A stretch of 64,000 nt of DNA from Buddleja alternifolia (taxonomy: Eukaryota; Streptophyta; Magnoliopsida; Lamiales; Scrophulariaceae): positions 30,669,953-30,733,952 of the forward strand of contig CM033408.1 of the NCBI GenBank assembly GCA_019426215.1. The letters are read 5' to 3'. Below the pieces are notes generated by a model. That model saw only the letters and a list, made by a program, of their open reading frames with translations, had not been told where the DNA came from and did not search any database. A program made the translations under genes and the position numbers. Below are positions 10,821 to 26,892 of this stretch, in pieces. Positions within the stretch are counted from its first letter, which is position 1; every line of letters begins with the position of its first letter.

Positions 10821-11672
10821 GGGCAAAATACACTTTGTACCTCTAAATTATTCACTTTGTTTTATTTAGATCCATGAACTATTAAATGTAACAAAATGGT
10901 CCCTGAACGATCAAACGTAACAAAATGGTCCCTGAACTTAAGAAATTATTTGGCTAGTTTTTTAAATTGATAAATAATATAATACAAAATTTATTTTTGT
11001 ACATCACGTACTTTAAATATTTTTATATAATTTAATTTATTTTTAACTTGTATTTGGCGTCTATTTTTGTTGCGGATTGAGTACGATTTATTACTCATTA
11101 TTGTTTATTTTATTTTATTATTCATGTACCCATGCCTTGGCACGAGTTAAAAGCTAGCTTAAATATATTTTTAAATTTTTTTAGATGATTACAAATTTAA
11201 AAATATAAATTTTAAATCATAATGAGTATCAATTATCAATACAAAATTCTACATAAATAAATTTTAGATAAAAATATAACTGATTCTTTATTGCTCTAGA
11301 AAGTTAAGGACAATTAAATCCATAAATTTATTAAATTAAACATTGATTTTTTTGGAAAGAAAAGTTGGTAAAATAATTTTTTTGGGATTGAAAAATATTA
11401 TAAAAGATTTTTTTGATTATAAATTTTATTTTAAGGAGATTTAGAAAATTTCCCTTAATAAATTATATAAAAATATTTAAAGTACTTACTATACAAAAAT
11501 AACATTTGTATATACTATTTATCAATTTTAAAAAACTAGCCAAACAATTCCTTAAATTGAGGGACCGTTTTGTTATGTTTGATAGTTTAGGGACCATTTT
11601 ATTACATTTGATAGTTTAGGGATCTAAAGGAGACGAGGTGAATAATTTAGGGGTAGAAAATGTATTTTGCCC
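10821..11672. mobile_element. Nonautonomous Mutator-like foldback element, 852 bp, with 9-bp target duplication
   Basis: Terminal inverted repeats of about 225 bp start GGGCAAAATACA and end GTATTTTGCCC. They can be followed through TAGATCC, AAAATGGTCCCT and TTGGCTAGTTTTTTAAA on both arms at roughly 85 percent identity by eye. TATATTATT flanks both sides exactly (10812-10820, 11673-11681). Long arms plus a 9-bp duplication are diagnostic of the Mutator superfamily. There is no transposase frame. The central part holds a second repeat (11150-11455). Confidence 0.9.
11150..11455. repeat. AT-rich dispersed repeat, copy 2, nested in the foldback element
   Basis: Shares its word order with 1-335 and 41600-41940: ATAAATTTATTAAA, GGTAAAATAATTTTTT, GGGATTGAAAAATATT, then ATTTTAAGGAGATTTAGAAAATTTCCC. 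It sits between the two arms of the Mutator-like element, so it inserted there or was captured by it. Confidence 0.55.
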
Positions 11673-11753
11673 TATATTATTTTGCACCCCAATCTTCTAC
11701 CATAAAAATAGTACATCATTTGACATTTTATAACACTTTTGCATGCTAAAGTA

Positions 11754-11879
11754 AAGGGAAATTCTAGTCCGCTCCCGGCTCGGCCAAATTCATGTGTATT
11801 TTTTAAAATAACTTCCCAATTATATGACAAGTGTAATATATTTGAGCGCGGCCAAGCTAAGTCTGGACTAGAATTTTTC
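11754..11879. mobile_element. 126-bp MITE of the AAATTCTAGTCC family
   Basis: The arms AAATTCTAGTCCGCTCCCGG and its near reverse complement (ending GGACTAGAATTTTTC) fold back. CTAAAGTA flanks both ends (11746-11753 and 11880-11887). A sister copy with its own 8-bp duplication lies at 34014-34157. An 8-bp duplication fits the hAT superfamily. Confidence 0.75.
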
Positions 11880-11887
11880 CTAAAGTA

Positions 11888-12466
11888 TATATGTTTCATG
11901 TGATTATATATTCTTAAAAATATTTTTTTATATTTAATGTGCATACATAGTAAGTGAAGTACGGGATAAAACATAGTCAATAAATATCACTTGTTTTAAT
12001 ATTTATAGAAACAAAGATAAAAGCAGTAACTCACAATTCCAATTATTACTTTTACTCTTTTAGAGTACAAATATGCACAAAAATTCTAAATAACTTAAAG
12101 CTTTATACAAAGATGGTATACATTTTATTCTACAGATGGGAATTTTCCATATTTGTTTAACCAAACACATATACATACAAGTATACATACAAATATCCAA
12201 ACAACTACTTCCAGCCGTCAATTCAAAATCAGTGGGCAGTCTCTCCACCAGAATTCACGGCCAGATCTAAAATAGCAGTGGGACCCACTTCACCCCCGGC
12301 GTATCAACGGGACCCACCACCTATTCTTTCCACATCAACGGCCAAAATCAAATCCTCTCCTTTCAACGGCTCCGATTCACCGTCCTAAACTACGAAGCAC
12401 ACACGTTGAATCCACCCTAGATCCTCATACTTACCTCCTTTTAATTCTCTAGTCAGCCGTCTTCGC

Positions 12467-12471
<5 letters not shown>
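11888..12471. other. Intergenic, promoter side of the RBP45-like gene
   Basis: Upstream sequence becomes richer in C and G toward the gene, with CAACGG repeated several times around 12300-12370. No separate gene is seen. Confidence 0.45.

Positions 12472-12505
<34 letters not shown>
12472..12505. repeat. CT microsatellite in the 5' leader of the RBP45-like gene
   Basis: Seventeen CT units, about 85 nt before the ATG at 12591. Long CT runs near transcription starts are frequent in plant housekeeping genes. Confidence 0.9.
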
Positions 12506-12508
<3 letters not shown>

Positions 12509-12590
12509 CATATAGATATATATATCTCTGCCTGAAACCTGGTTGCTCCGACCAGGTACCACTACTATCGCGAATTTCAGGAGAGAGAAA

Positions 12591-15500
12591 ATGAACGGCG
12601 GAGATCTGAATCAGCAGCAGCAGATGCAGCAGCAGCAGCAGCAGCAGTGGGCGGCGATGCAGCAGCAGTACCAGCAGCAGTGGATGGCGGCGGCGCAGTA
12701 TCCGGCGATGGCGATGCAGCAGCAGATGATGTACAACCAGCATTACGCGCCGTACTACCAGCAGCAGCAGCAGTATCAGCAACCGCCGAAGCAGAACAAT
12801 CAGATTCAGAGCTCCAGCGAAGATAACAAGACGATCTGGATTGGAGATCTCCAGCAGTGGATGGATGAAGGTTATCTTCAGACTTGCTTCGCTCAAACTG
12901 GAGAGGTAAGAAAACGCGTTTCTTTAGTTATCCTAGACGATTTAATAATTTCAATTCATGTTCAGCATTAGAGATTACGAGTTGACATGAATTATTGTGT
13001 TTTGTGATTGCTAGTATGTTTTAGCTTTAGGATTTGGAAGATGATTTGTATTGAAGTTAAATGTCTGAATTTGTTGTTTAATTGTGGTGATCCGTCATCT
13101 TTTTAGTCTTTTGCTTGGATTCTGTATTTTAATTAATTCATGTTCGGCTTTAGAGATTACGAGTTGAGTTAACATGTATGTGTTTTGTGATTGCTAGTAT
13201 GTTTAAAGCTTTAGGATTTGGAAGATAATTTATATTGAAGTTAAATGTCTGAATTTGTTGTTTAATTGTGGTGATCTGTCATCTTTTTAGTCTTTTGATT
13301 GGATTCTGTATTCCAATTAATTCATGTTTGGCTTTAGAGATTACGAGCTGAGTTAACATGTATGATTGTGTTTTGTGATTGCTAGTATGTTTAAGCTTTA
13401 GGATTTGGAAGATAATTTGTATTGAAGTTAATGTCTGGAATTGTTGTTTAATTGTGGTGATCTGTCGTATTTTTAGTCTCTTGTCTTGGATGCTTTACTT
13501 TAATCTTTGAGGAAAGCGATACGAGAATGAGATCTTATTATATTAATTAATGTGCTACATGCATAGCATCAAGGAAATGCTACACACTAACTTTAGAACC
13601 TGAATATTGGACTGAAAATCTAATTGAGCTTAATACTAATGCACAAGTATTTGTTTTCATAAGTAAATGACTTAAGCTATGGAATTTATCTCTTGCCTTC
13701 GTTCTTTGATTCAATTTTTTTTTCTTAACTTCGTAATTATCTGGTTGATATTTTTATGCATATTCCTATTTGTTATGCTAAAACAATTTTATGTCGTATT
13801 GATTACACACAAGCTCTCATGTTTTGGGAGTAATGTGAATACTTAATTTTATAGGTTAAAGGAATTGGATTGATAGATGATAATCAAGCTGTCGTTAACA
13901 TGCTGTAAACTGTGGTAATAAGCTCCCAAAATTAGTTCATTAAAATGTTACGATACAATCATAGCCTTTCTTTGTTACATTAGGACAGAGCCATTCTAAT
14001 GTTTGAAAACCTGGATCAATCAATGATGCTCTGTGATTCTCAAGTTTTGTGGATGAAGCATGGGAGTACCTACTTTCTAATTGTATCCTCCAATTACTTG
14101 ACAGTATAACATTTTCTTATGAAGGATCAGCAATGCACATATAACGTTGTTGCTAGTCTCATTCTAGTTTATGTTCTCAGGATATTTTACTTTATGCAAA
14201 GTTCTTGGACTAACATTTTATACAGTAGCAACCAGCATGTAATGGATGCTCGGGTACCCAACACGATATATCTTAACCTTTATGATTTTTTAACGATGTG
14301 CATTTTATGCGTGGTCTGCTATTGCAATCTGAATACATCATCGTGTGAGTTTGAGATTGCAGGTTTTCTTTTGTTACTTCTTGAATTTATTGGAAAGTAT
14401 TGCTTTATGAAACGGTTTACTTTTCTGTTTATCAATGGCGTATTCAACTCTGGAATTCAAACATGCAGGTCCTTTCTGTTAAGGTAATCCGCAATAAGCA
14501 CACTGGTCAATCAGAGAGATATGGATTTGTTGAGTTCAATACTCATTTAGCAGCAGAGAACGTTCTGCAAAGCTACAGTGGCACCACGATGCCCAACACA
14601 GAGCAACCATTTCGCTTAAACTGGGCTGGTTTCAGCACTGGTGATAAGCGTCCTGAAGTTGGTTCTGATTTGTCAATATTTGTTGGAGATTTGGCTACTG
14701 ATGTTACTGATGCACTGTTACATGATACCTTTGCTAGTAGGTATCCATCTGTTAAAGGTGCAAAGGTGGTGGTTGATACAAATACTGGCCGTACAAAAGG
14801 TTATGGCTTTGTTAGGTTTGGTGATGAAAATGAGAAGACGAGAGCCATGACTGAAATGAATGGTGTGTTTTGTTCAAGTAGACCTATGCGAATTGGTGTA
14901 GCAACCCCCAAGAAACCTTCACTACAGCAACAATTTTCTTCACAAGGTACATTGTTATTTATAGTATTCTGCTGTTGTGACATTTTGGTCCAAGAAAAAC
15001 TCTTACCTTTCCTATGTGATGATTTTTTATGTGAATATATTACTATGTCCAATTGGCTCCGCCTTCCTGAATATTTGGCTTGTTGCTATAGAAAACTCGT
15101 GAATTAGCTTACTTTATAAATTGTTTTCATATTTATATACATGCGTGTAACGTATATCCATATGTTTTCTGCTCCATAACATATGTGTGTTGTGTACCTT
15201 TAAAAATATTAAATATGTTCACTTGTTATTTACATTGAATGGACTTCATTATTCTTCATTGTCATTCTGTTTTTGATACCTTTACTTTCATGTGAAAGAG
15301 TAAATCAGAATTTTCCAACTTTTCTCTCAAGTGTCTTAACCTTTTATCCTCTACTCTTTGTTCTATAATATATACTGGAAAAGTTGCTTATGGCATCAAA
15401 ATATTCCTTTTGTCTTTTCATCCTTCTTTCATTATTCTTCGGGTTTAAGTCAATATGCAATCTTTAAAGATTCATATATTTTAAAAGCTGTTGGTTACAG

Positions 15501-16615
15501 TTTTATAATGTCATCCAATATGACATTTATTCAACAATTCTGACTTGTTCTTTTAGCTGTGGTCTTGTCTGGTGGATATGCATCAAATGGTGCTGTGCCC
15601 TTAGGTCAGTCAGAAAACGATTCATCTAACACCACAGTGAGTCCTGCTTATCTTTGTAAGCTACTTATCAGCAAGTCATGTCATGACTAATCCAAGCAAC
15701 CAATGATTGTTGTAGATATTTGTGGGAGGACTCGACTCTGATGTCACTGATGAAGAGCTAAGAGAGTCTTTTGCTCCATTTGGTGAGGTTGTCTCTGTAA
15801 AAATACCAGCTGGAAAGGGATGCGGTTTCGTACAATTTGCGAACAGGTAATACTTCTGTGTGGTTTATTTCTTGTTGTTTAGACATACCTCTGACTGTGT
15901 AGTGAAATAAGAAAACTGGACGCTTACCTGATAAAAATAACCACGCAATAATCCTTTACATTTTCATTTCAACAGAAGCAATGCAGAAGATGCAATTCAG
16001 AGATTAAGCGGGGCAGTTATTGGCAAGCAGACAGTTCGTCTTTCTTGGGGTCGAAATATGGGAAACAGACAGGTAAATTGTCCGTTTTTCAACTGTAATT
16101 TAGTGTATTTCCAAGCTGAATTTCTTTTACAAGGAAGTGTGAATTATATACCTTTAATGCTCTCGTACCTTATGTGACTTCAAACTAATATTCTCAAGTG
16201 TTTCACAAAGATTACCTATCCTTTCAAAGAGTGAATTTTGAACCTTTGTTTCACGAGAAAAATGACAAATACCAACTGATAATAACGTGATTAGTAAATA
16301 TAGATATAGTTCCTTACTAATTTCATCAAGCCCTCAGTGCAAAATCCAATTTTAGCGCTACAAATCCAGTCTTTTGTTTCTTGAAATAATTACCACGAAC
16401 ACCCTGAGCTTTTACAAATAACCAAGACACTCCCATGTCAGATCCTTCACAACTCGAAGAACAAGTGGACATTGGAATCTTCCTTTTTATTGATTAGAGG
16501 TGAAATCATAATATGTCTTTACTCACATGGGAAATTATGGTAATTTCCCAATTCTCGGCATGTTGTTTGTGAAAATGGTCTCAAGCAGGAGGTGTATATG
16601 TAATTTACCTTAGCT

Positions 16616-16647
<32 letters not shown>

Positions 16648-16857
16648 CCAAATAAAATTATGACTGTGTATTTGTTTTAACTATCTTCGCCGTATCGCCT
16701 TTTTGTTTGGCAGTCGAGAATGGATCATAATAATCAGTGGAACGGTGCTCACTACGGAAGACAAGGTTACAATGGATATGGATATAACGCTGCTGGTGCA
16801 GCAGCCTATGGAGCATCTTCAAATGGTCATGGAAACCACCAGCAGACAGTTAGCTAA
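12591..16857 (+). CDS. RBP45/RBP47-like RNA-binding protein (three RRM), six exons
   Basis: Joined exons 12591-12905, 14469-14946, 15557-15636, 15716-15846, 15976-16072 and 16714-16857 give 414 residues, normal for the family. All introns are GT-AG and the frame is continuous. The N-terminal 75 residues are rich in Gln, coded largely by CAG. RRM1 begins TIWIGDL (81-87) with RYGFVEF (122-128). RRM2 begins SIFVGDL (174-180) with KGYGFVRF (215-222). RRM3 begins IFVGGL (292-297) with GCGFVQF (326-332). The Gly/Asn/Tyr-rich tail ends NHQQTVS. Members bind U-rich or poly(A) RNA in the nucleus and stress granules. Intron 1 is 1563 bp and holds a tandem triplication. Intron 5 holds a poly-C tract. 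RBP45 and RBP47 cannot be separated with certainty by eye. Confidence 0.93.
12953..13503. repeat. Tandem triplication (about 183-bp unit) in RBP45 intron 1
   Basis: Units start AATTCATGTT at 12953, 13135 and 13319. Each contains GCTTTAGAGATTACGAG or a close form, then TTTGTGATTGCTAGTATG, TTTAGGATTTGGAAGAT and TTTAATTGTGGTGATC. The copies are very similar, so the expansion is recent. The first unit starts only 47 nt after the splice donor. Confidence 0.95.
16385..16650. repeat. MITE-like insert ending in a 29-base poly-C tract, RBP45 intron 5
   Basis: The block AATAATTACCACGAACACCC through GTAATTTACC resembles the AATTACC/CCCC foldback family seen elsewhere in the window. It ends in 29 consecutive C (16616-16644). 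Similar elements carry CCCCC near their ends, so slippage of that short run is the simplest origin. Confidence 0.6.
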
Positions 16858-21714
<4,857 letters not shown>

Positions 21715-22222
21715 AATAAGGAATCACAATAATTGTGAAGAATAACTGATGTCTATTGTTTTTATGATGAGAGGGTTGAGTTCTAATGGTCTACCTTGTA
21801 TTCAATAGAAACTGTTTCATGTCTTCAGATACAATGTTTCCTATTTATATCTTTTGTGAATGCTTGGAAAATATAAAGAGCACTTCAAGCAGGGTGAAGC
21901 CAGAATTCCAGGTCTTACGGAGTGAGAGATTTAGGTAATTGTGGTTTTCGAATTGTAATTTACTTTCATATATAATTTGAAACTATACCTGACTTAAGGT
22001 GGTGAGGTCCAGCCTCTGCTTCTGTCTTTATCTTTCTCCAAGAAATCAGGCATTGCATTCTGACAATCCAAAAAACTCACTCCTATGCAGCACAAAATGA
22101 GAACGAATGGTGGGATTCTAACGAAAAATATACTTCACAATATCCCACATTCATTTCTTCTATAAAAGGTATTGTCATTCTAAATTGAATAACTCATTTA
22201 GTCACATTATCCATTCACAAGT
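21715..22222. other. Intergenic, 3' flank of the carboxypeptidase gene
   Basis: Contains its 3' untranslated region and unremarkable sequence. Confidence 0.45.
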
Positions 22223-22342
22223 CTAAGCAGCAATTCTTGCCTCATTCAGAAGAAGGCCATCCCAGGCCTTAAATGCTCGATTCGATTCCCATTCTCTGAG
22301 GCTGGCCTCAACAAAGACTTCATCGAGTCCACCATAAGAGAC
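22223..22342 (-). pseudogene. Exon-like fragment resembling the tail of the neighbouring PPR gene
   Basis: A 39-codon open stretch on the minus strand, preceded by a possible splice acceptor (CTAG at 22346-22343), ends AWDGLLLNEARIAA and a TAG. The neighbouring PPR ends KDGLLPNEARARG. At DNA level about 28 nt around TCTTGC..AGAAG..CCATCC are close to identical. The rest (GGLDEVFVEASLREWE) is not clearly PPR. It could be a remnant of a duplicated PPR 3' end or an alternative last exon. I do not recognise the rest. Confidence 0.35.
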
Positions 22343-22520
22343 CTAGCAACTCTTGATGAATATTGTTTAATTTGACTCAACTTCTGGACATGATATCATA
22401 AATAGATCAACTGGCAATCTAAAAATAAAATTCATCATGTCCAGTCCGGTACGTAACATGTGCACAAAAGCATTGCCCATATCACTATAGCTCAGTACAA
22501 TATGGTTCATTTTTCAAAAT

Positions 22521-24842
22521 TTATCCGCGTGCTCTTGCTTCGTTTGGAAGAAGCCCATCCTTTGCCATCTCTGTGAGAATATTAAAAACTGCATCCATAT
22601 TCCCTTCTTTAAAATTGACATCAAGAAGGACTTTGGCACGGTCACCATCAAGGATTTTACAGCTTCTTAATGTATCTTGCAAAATTTGACTGAGTTCCTC
22701 AGTCATTCCCACTTTGTGGAGTTCTTTAGTTATAGCAATAACAGTTACTGCATGAGGAACAAATCCATGATGCACCATTTCCTTGTAAAGATCAATAGCT
22801 TTCTGCAAATTCCCAGCTCTACAATGGCCATGTATTAAAATACTATAAACTGCTTCACTGGGCATGTGGTTTTTCTGAAGCATTGTCTGAAAAACTCGGT
22901 CCGCTTCACTCGTCAAACCTTTCATGCAGAACCCCTTTATAAGAGCTGCCCCACTCTGAAATTCAATATTACTACAACTTTCTATCAGCAAATCATATGT
23001 GACATCATAAGGAACAGATTGCTCATAGATCAACTTGAACAGAAGTCGCTTTGCTTCCTTACTGCGAGACTGCTTGTTTAGCCCGTTTATTAACACACTG
23101 TAGGTAACAACATCAGGAAAAAAACCCTTATTAATCATTTCATCATGAAGACGCATTGCACTTACAATATCATCTTCTGCACAATAAGCGTCAATAAGAG
23201 TAGTGTATGTACACTTATCAGGTTGCAAACCCAGTTTCCACATTTCTTGGAATAATTCACAAGCTTCAATCAATCTCCTCTGCTCACAAAGACCTTGAAT
23301 CAACGATGAATAGGTAATTGCATCCGGAAAAATCCCCTTCTCCACCATCTCCTCTTTCATTTGGAATGCCTTATCTACATCAGAATTTCTACAAAACCCA
23401 GACACGATTGTACTGTAAGTAACAACATCTGGAGATACTCCTTTTGCAATCATATTCGGAATCATTTCTAAACCATCATCAATCCTACCGGACACACAAT
23501 GTCCATTGATGAGTGCATTGTAAGTCACTATGGAAGGTGTGAAGCCCCTGTCACTCATTTCACTTAAAAGTCTGTAAGCTTCATCCATGAACCCCTGCTG
23601 AGAGAAACCATCAATTAAAGTTGTATATGTTTTCTCATTTGGGCTCAATCCTCTTATCCGCATCTGGTCAAAGAACTCCATGGCACGATGCAAATTCCTT
23701 GCTTTGCACATACTATTTATCAAAGAAGTATAAGTCACCACATTGGGAGACAACCCATTCCTCACCATCTCTGCATGTAAAACAAGAGCTTGGTGGAAAT
23801 TTCCCTCTTTACAATACCCATTGACAAGTGTATTATAAGTAATTTCATCAGGAGCCAATCCAATTCCCTTCATCTCCTTAAAAAACTTACTTGTCTCCTT
23901 CATCCTCCCTTCTCTACACAACCCATTGATTATCACATTGTACGTAATCACATTTGGCTCTAAATTCTTCTCCCACATCAATTTCAGTAATACATTCGCC
24001 TTGTCGATGTTCCCCACTTTACAATAGGCATCAATCAATGTATTATACGTAACTACATTCGGCAAACAACCCTTTCTCTCCATTTCATCAAAGAAACCTA
24101 ATCCTTTATCCATTTCCTTATTTGCACACAACCCCCTAATCAATATATTGTAAGTGAAAACGTTCGGTGAAACATAGTTATCAATCATGTCCCGATACAC
24201 ATTTCTAGCTGATTCAAGACATCCACTCGCTGAACTCCGAATTATCACCTCTAAAACGGAGTTATACGACAACGCACTAGGCATAAATCCATGACATTTA
24301 GCTAACTTCATAACATTCAAAGCTCTATCTACCATTCTCAACTTAGAAAGCGCTTTTACCATCAAATCAAACACCGCAGAGCTGGAGCGGCACACCTGGT
24401 ACGTGTCTTTGAGGCCTGAAAACACCAAATCGCCATTTTCGTCGTCGCGAAAAATCACCGAAACTTCCTCCGCTAGGGATTGCGCGGTCTTGTAGAGCTT
24501 GAAGCGAGTAAGGATGTGAATCGAGAGGCAGTGGCATTGCAGGTGGTTACTAAAGAATGGCAATTTACGCGCCCAATTGAGGAATTTTAGGGTTAGGGTT
24601 TGGTCATTTTGGGATTGGAGGAGTAAATAGGAGGCCGATTGAGGTGTAAATTGGACTTTTAAAGGATCGAGGAGGGAGGGGTGGTGGCGTTTGAGGATTG
24701 TTATGGCTTTGTCGACGAGGGCGGTGTCCGGCGGAGTGGAGAATAGTTGCGGCGGCGCATCCGCCGGAGATGGCGAAATTACCGATTTAGGTCGGAGATT
24801 TAGGGTGTGGAGAGGACGGTGTAATGGTCTACGGAGGGGCAT
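22521..24842 (-). CDS. P-class pentatricopeptide repeat protein, EMB2745/At5g39710-like
   Basis: An intronless gene of 773 residues. Residues 1-35 are rich in Arg, Leu, Pro and Ser with few acids, which fits an organelle-targeting leader. From about residue 160 there are roughly sixteen 35-residue PPR units (repeated patterns of type PNVVTYNTLIDAYCKVGNIDKA). There is no E, DYW or SMR domain, so it is P class. Such proteins bind organellar RNA and affect processing, stability or translation. The C-terminal part (LIKGFCMKGL, NHMPSEAVYSILIHGHCRAGN, VTVIAITKELHK, EGNMDAV) agrees with my memory of Arabidopsis EMB2745, whose loss arrests embryos. Orthology is inferred, not tested. One repeat near SCSNIEFQSGAALIKG is shortened. 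Confidence 0.93.
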   Translation of the reverse strand: MPLRRPLHRPLHTLNLRPKSVISPSPADAPPQLFSTPPDTALVDKAITILKRHHPSLLDPLKVQFTPQSASYLLLQSQNDQTLTLKFLNWARKLPFFSNHLQCHCLSIHILTRFKLYKTAQSLAEEVSVIFRDDENGDLVFSGLKDTYQVCRSSSAVFDLMVKALSKLRMVDRALNVMKLAKCHGFMPSALSYNSVLEVIIRSSASGCLESARNVYRDMIDNYVSPNVFTYNILIRGLCANKEMDKGLGFFDEMERKGCLPNVVTYNTLIDAYCKVGNIDKANVLLKLMWEKNLEPNVITYNVIINGLCREGRMKETSKFFKEMKGIGLAPDEITYNTLVNGYCKEGNFHQALVLHAEMVRNGLSPNVVTYTSLINSMCKARNLHRAMEFFDQMRIRGLSPNEKTYTTLIDGFSQQGFMDEAYRLLSEMSDRGFTPSIVTYNALINGHCVSGRIDDGLEMIPNMIAKGVSPDVVTYSTIVSGFCRNSDVDKAFQMKEEMVEKGIFPDAITYSSLIQGLCEQRRLIEACELFQEMWKLGLQPDKCTYTTLIDAYCAEDDIVSAMRLHDEMINKGFFPDVVTYSVLINGLNKQSRSKEAKRLLFKLIYEQSVPYDVTYDLLIESCSNIEFQSGAALIKGFCMKGLTSEADRVFQTMLQKNHMPSEAVYSILIHGHCRAGNLQKAIDLYKEMVHHGFVPHAVTVIAITKELHKVGMTEELSQILQDTLRSCKILDGDRAKVLLDVNFKEGNMDAVFNILTEMAKDGLLPNEARARG

Positions 24843-24949
24843 TTCGGAGAAAAATGATAAGTTTTAGAAGAAGAAATGAATGTTAGAAAAGGTTTGTTAA
24901 ATAGTGGTCTAGAGTTCCATTAATTGCGTTTTACACCTCCTAACAACGG

Positions 24950-25778
24950 AAATTAATTTTTGTAGCCTACCTCTTTTGGTACCATTTGTTAAAATCAAGT
25001 CTTTTTTTGTCGATTTTGGTACTGTCGCTAGTCAATTAATGGACAAAGTTATGTGTGACTCAAATGTCTCTTACTTTGACATTTAAGGGGACAAAACATA
25101 TTTTTGTTCAATTGGAGGGAAAATGACAGATCAAAATGGAGTGAAAATGAATTTTAGGTATTTTTAAAAGCAAACTTTTGGGTTTTTTTTTGGCTCATTT
25201 AACTCTCCAATTGTCCAATTATTTCTTCCAAATCAAACATCACTCAAAAACCACGAAAACTTCAAAATACAATTTACGGTATGCTGGGTGAGGCCGTGAG
25301 GGTATTTGTTGTATGGGTTGGGTCGCGTAGACTCATTTATAGTCGAGAATGGATCTTCCTTCTCGAGATTTAACAGAAATTTTGGGTTTAATTCAAATGT
25401 TTCCATTCTTCTCCTTCCAAAAAGGATTTGGCGACAAAATGGGACTTGTGTATGGGGAATTCGACCTTCTTTTTCCTTTCAAGCTAGTGAAAGCAGACTT
25501 CGTGGGGATTTTTAGGGTTTCTTGTGAATTTGGATTGGGACGTAAAACTAGGTATGAAATTAAGGTTAGGAAAGTGACTGACAGTTATAACAGCTTTGAG
25601 TTTTTAACAACATGTACACATCACATGCAAAATTTCCCCCCAAATATCAAAACTAACGGACACGTCACATTGTGACTTTGACTAACATCAGCACCAAAAA
25701 CAACAAAAAAACTTAATTTGATACCAAAAATGTTACATTGTAAAACCGTGCATGGTATCAAAAATGGAATTTTCCCCT
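24950..25778. mobile_element. Probable foldback element with long diverged arms
   Basis: TTTTGGTACCATTTGTTAAA, AAGTCTTTTTTTGTCGATTT and TGGTACTG on the left read, in the same order, against the reverse complement of the right end (TTTTGATACCATGCAC, AAGTTTTTTTGTTGTTTT, TGGTGCTG). The arms are about 100 nt or more. No clean target duplication was found, and the ends are approximate. Short frames inside show no known domain. It lies just upstream of the PPR gene. Confidence 0.55.
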
Positions 25779-25789
25779 AGTAAATATTA

Positions 25790-26892
25790 GGGATGTAAAT
25801 GAACTAAGCTCAGGACAACAAGGTAACATTCAAGCTGATTTTAATTTTATGATGAGCTTCAAATAATGTTTGAATTAGTATGAGTTGATACATAAAAGAT
25901 CCAAAACTAATACTTTCATGCACGTTTGTTGGGACATCTTCCGCATAAGTTTAATGTGTATAAAAAAATTTGTACTCAAAACCTCTTAGTTAAGTAACTT
26001 TAGTCTCTTCTACTCAAATCCACATCTATTATAATCTAATTTTAACCTAGTTAGATGAGTCAATTTTGAATAGTTTAATATTTTTACACATATTCTAATA
26101 AATTGCGTGACTAATTAAGTTGAGTTGGAGCTAAATTTTGAATCCTATAAAACGAAAATTACTATCCAAACCTGGTTGTGTGCTTAGCAAGTCAAGTTCA
26201 AATGAATTGTAGAGCTGATTTAAGTATGAAACACTTTCAATTGTTTTCCATTCCTACAATAAATTAATAATCGTAAAATTTTGAAATGTTTAGTTTAATG
26301 TGAATTCTAAATTGGAAAATTTCAATCTACTTCTGGTTTGGTTAATTTCAAATGTATTTCATAAAGTGAGTGACCAATCACATGACAAGTATAATTCACT
26401 CATTTTGTCAAATATATTTGAGTTTGACCAAATCGGGAGCAGGCTAAAATTTCTTGACATGGGAAATTCATAACAATATGAGTATATCTTCTTCTTTTTC
26501 ATGAATAAAACTAATTAGCATTAAACAGAATCAAAAAGTTTTTTGATCAATTAAACTAGAATGATTATATCATCATCTTGGGCTAGTAGGAAGATAAATT
26601 TTTAGTAAATAAAAAATACAGATATTCCAATAAAAACCAACACTATAGTGTCAAAAGTTTATTAAATTACCATACTCAAAATCAATCCAAACAACAATCA
26701 CCAATAACCCCAAAAATCAAAACGAAAAGAGTTAAACACCCTCTGATTATTTATTATTCAAAAACATATTATAAACTAGAAATAATAATTTATTCCAAGC
26801 AAATTAATTAGAAAATCCAGCATCAAAACACAAATTAAACTTCATGAATTTCTGCGTCCACAATAATTAATTCTTCCTTGAGCAGTTGATAT
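25790..26892. other. Intergenic, AT-rich, repeat remnants
   Basis: Holds a poor copy of the GAGCTCGA-type repeat (about 25790-26060) and a possible member of the AAATTCTAGTCC MITE family (about 26315-26455). The last part is the 3' flank of the phytocyanin-like gene. Confidence 0.4.

Noticed and set aside
11100..11160. Helitron 3' end (hairpin CATGCCTTGGCACG followed by CTAG)
   Set aside because: The stem has mismatches and the base after CTAG is C instead of the expected T. No 5' TC end was found. The evidence is too weak.
12504..12896. 130-aa Leu/Arg-rich frame antisense to the RBP45 first exon
   Set aside because: Artefact of CAG repeats read in the opposite strand.
14119..14487. 122-aa open frame in the RBP45 region
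   Set aside because: It lies mostly in intron 1, has no family features, and a correctly framed exon begins at 14469.
25349..25675. 108-aa frame upstream of the PPR gene
   Set aside because: No recognisable domain, and it lies inside a foldback repeat.
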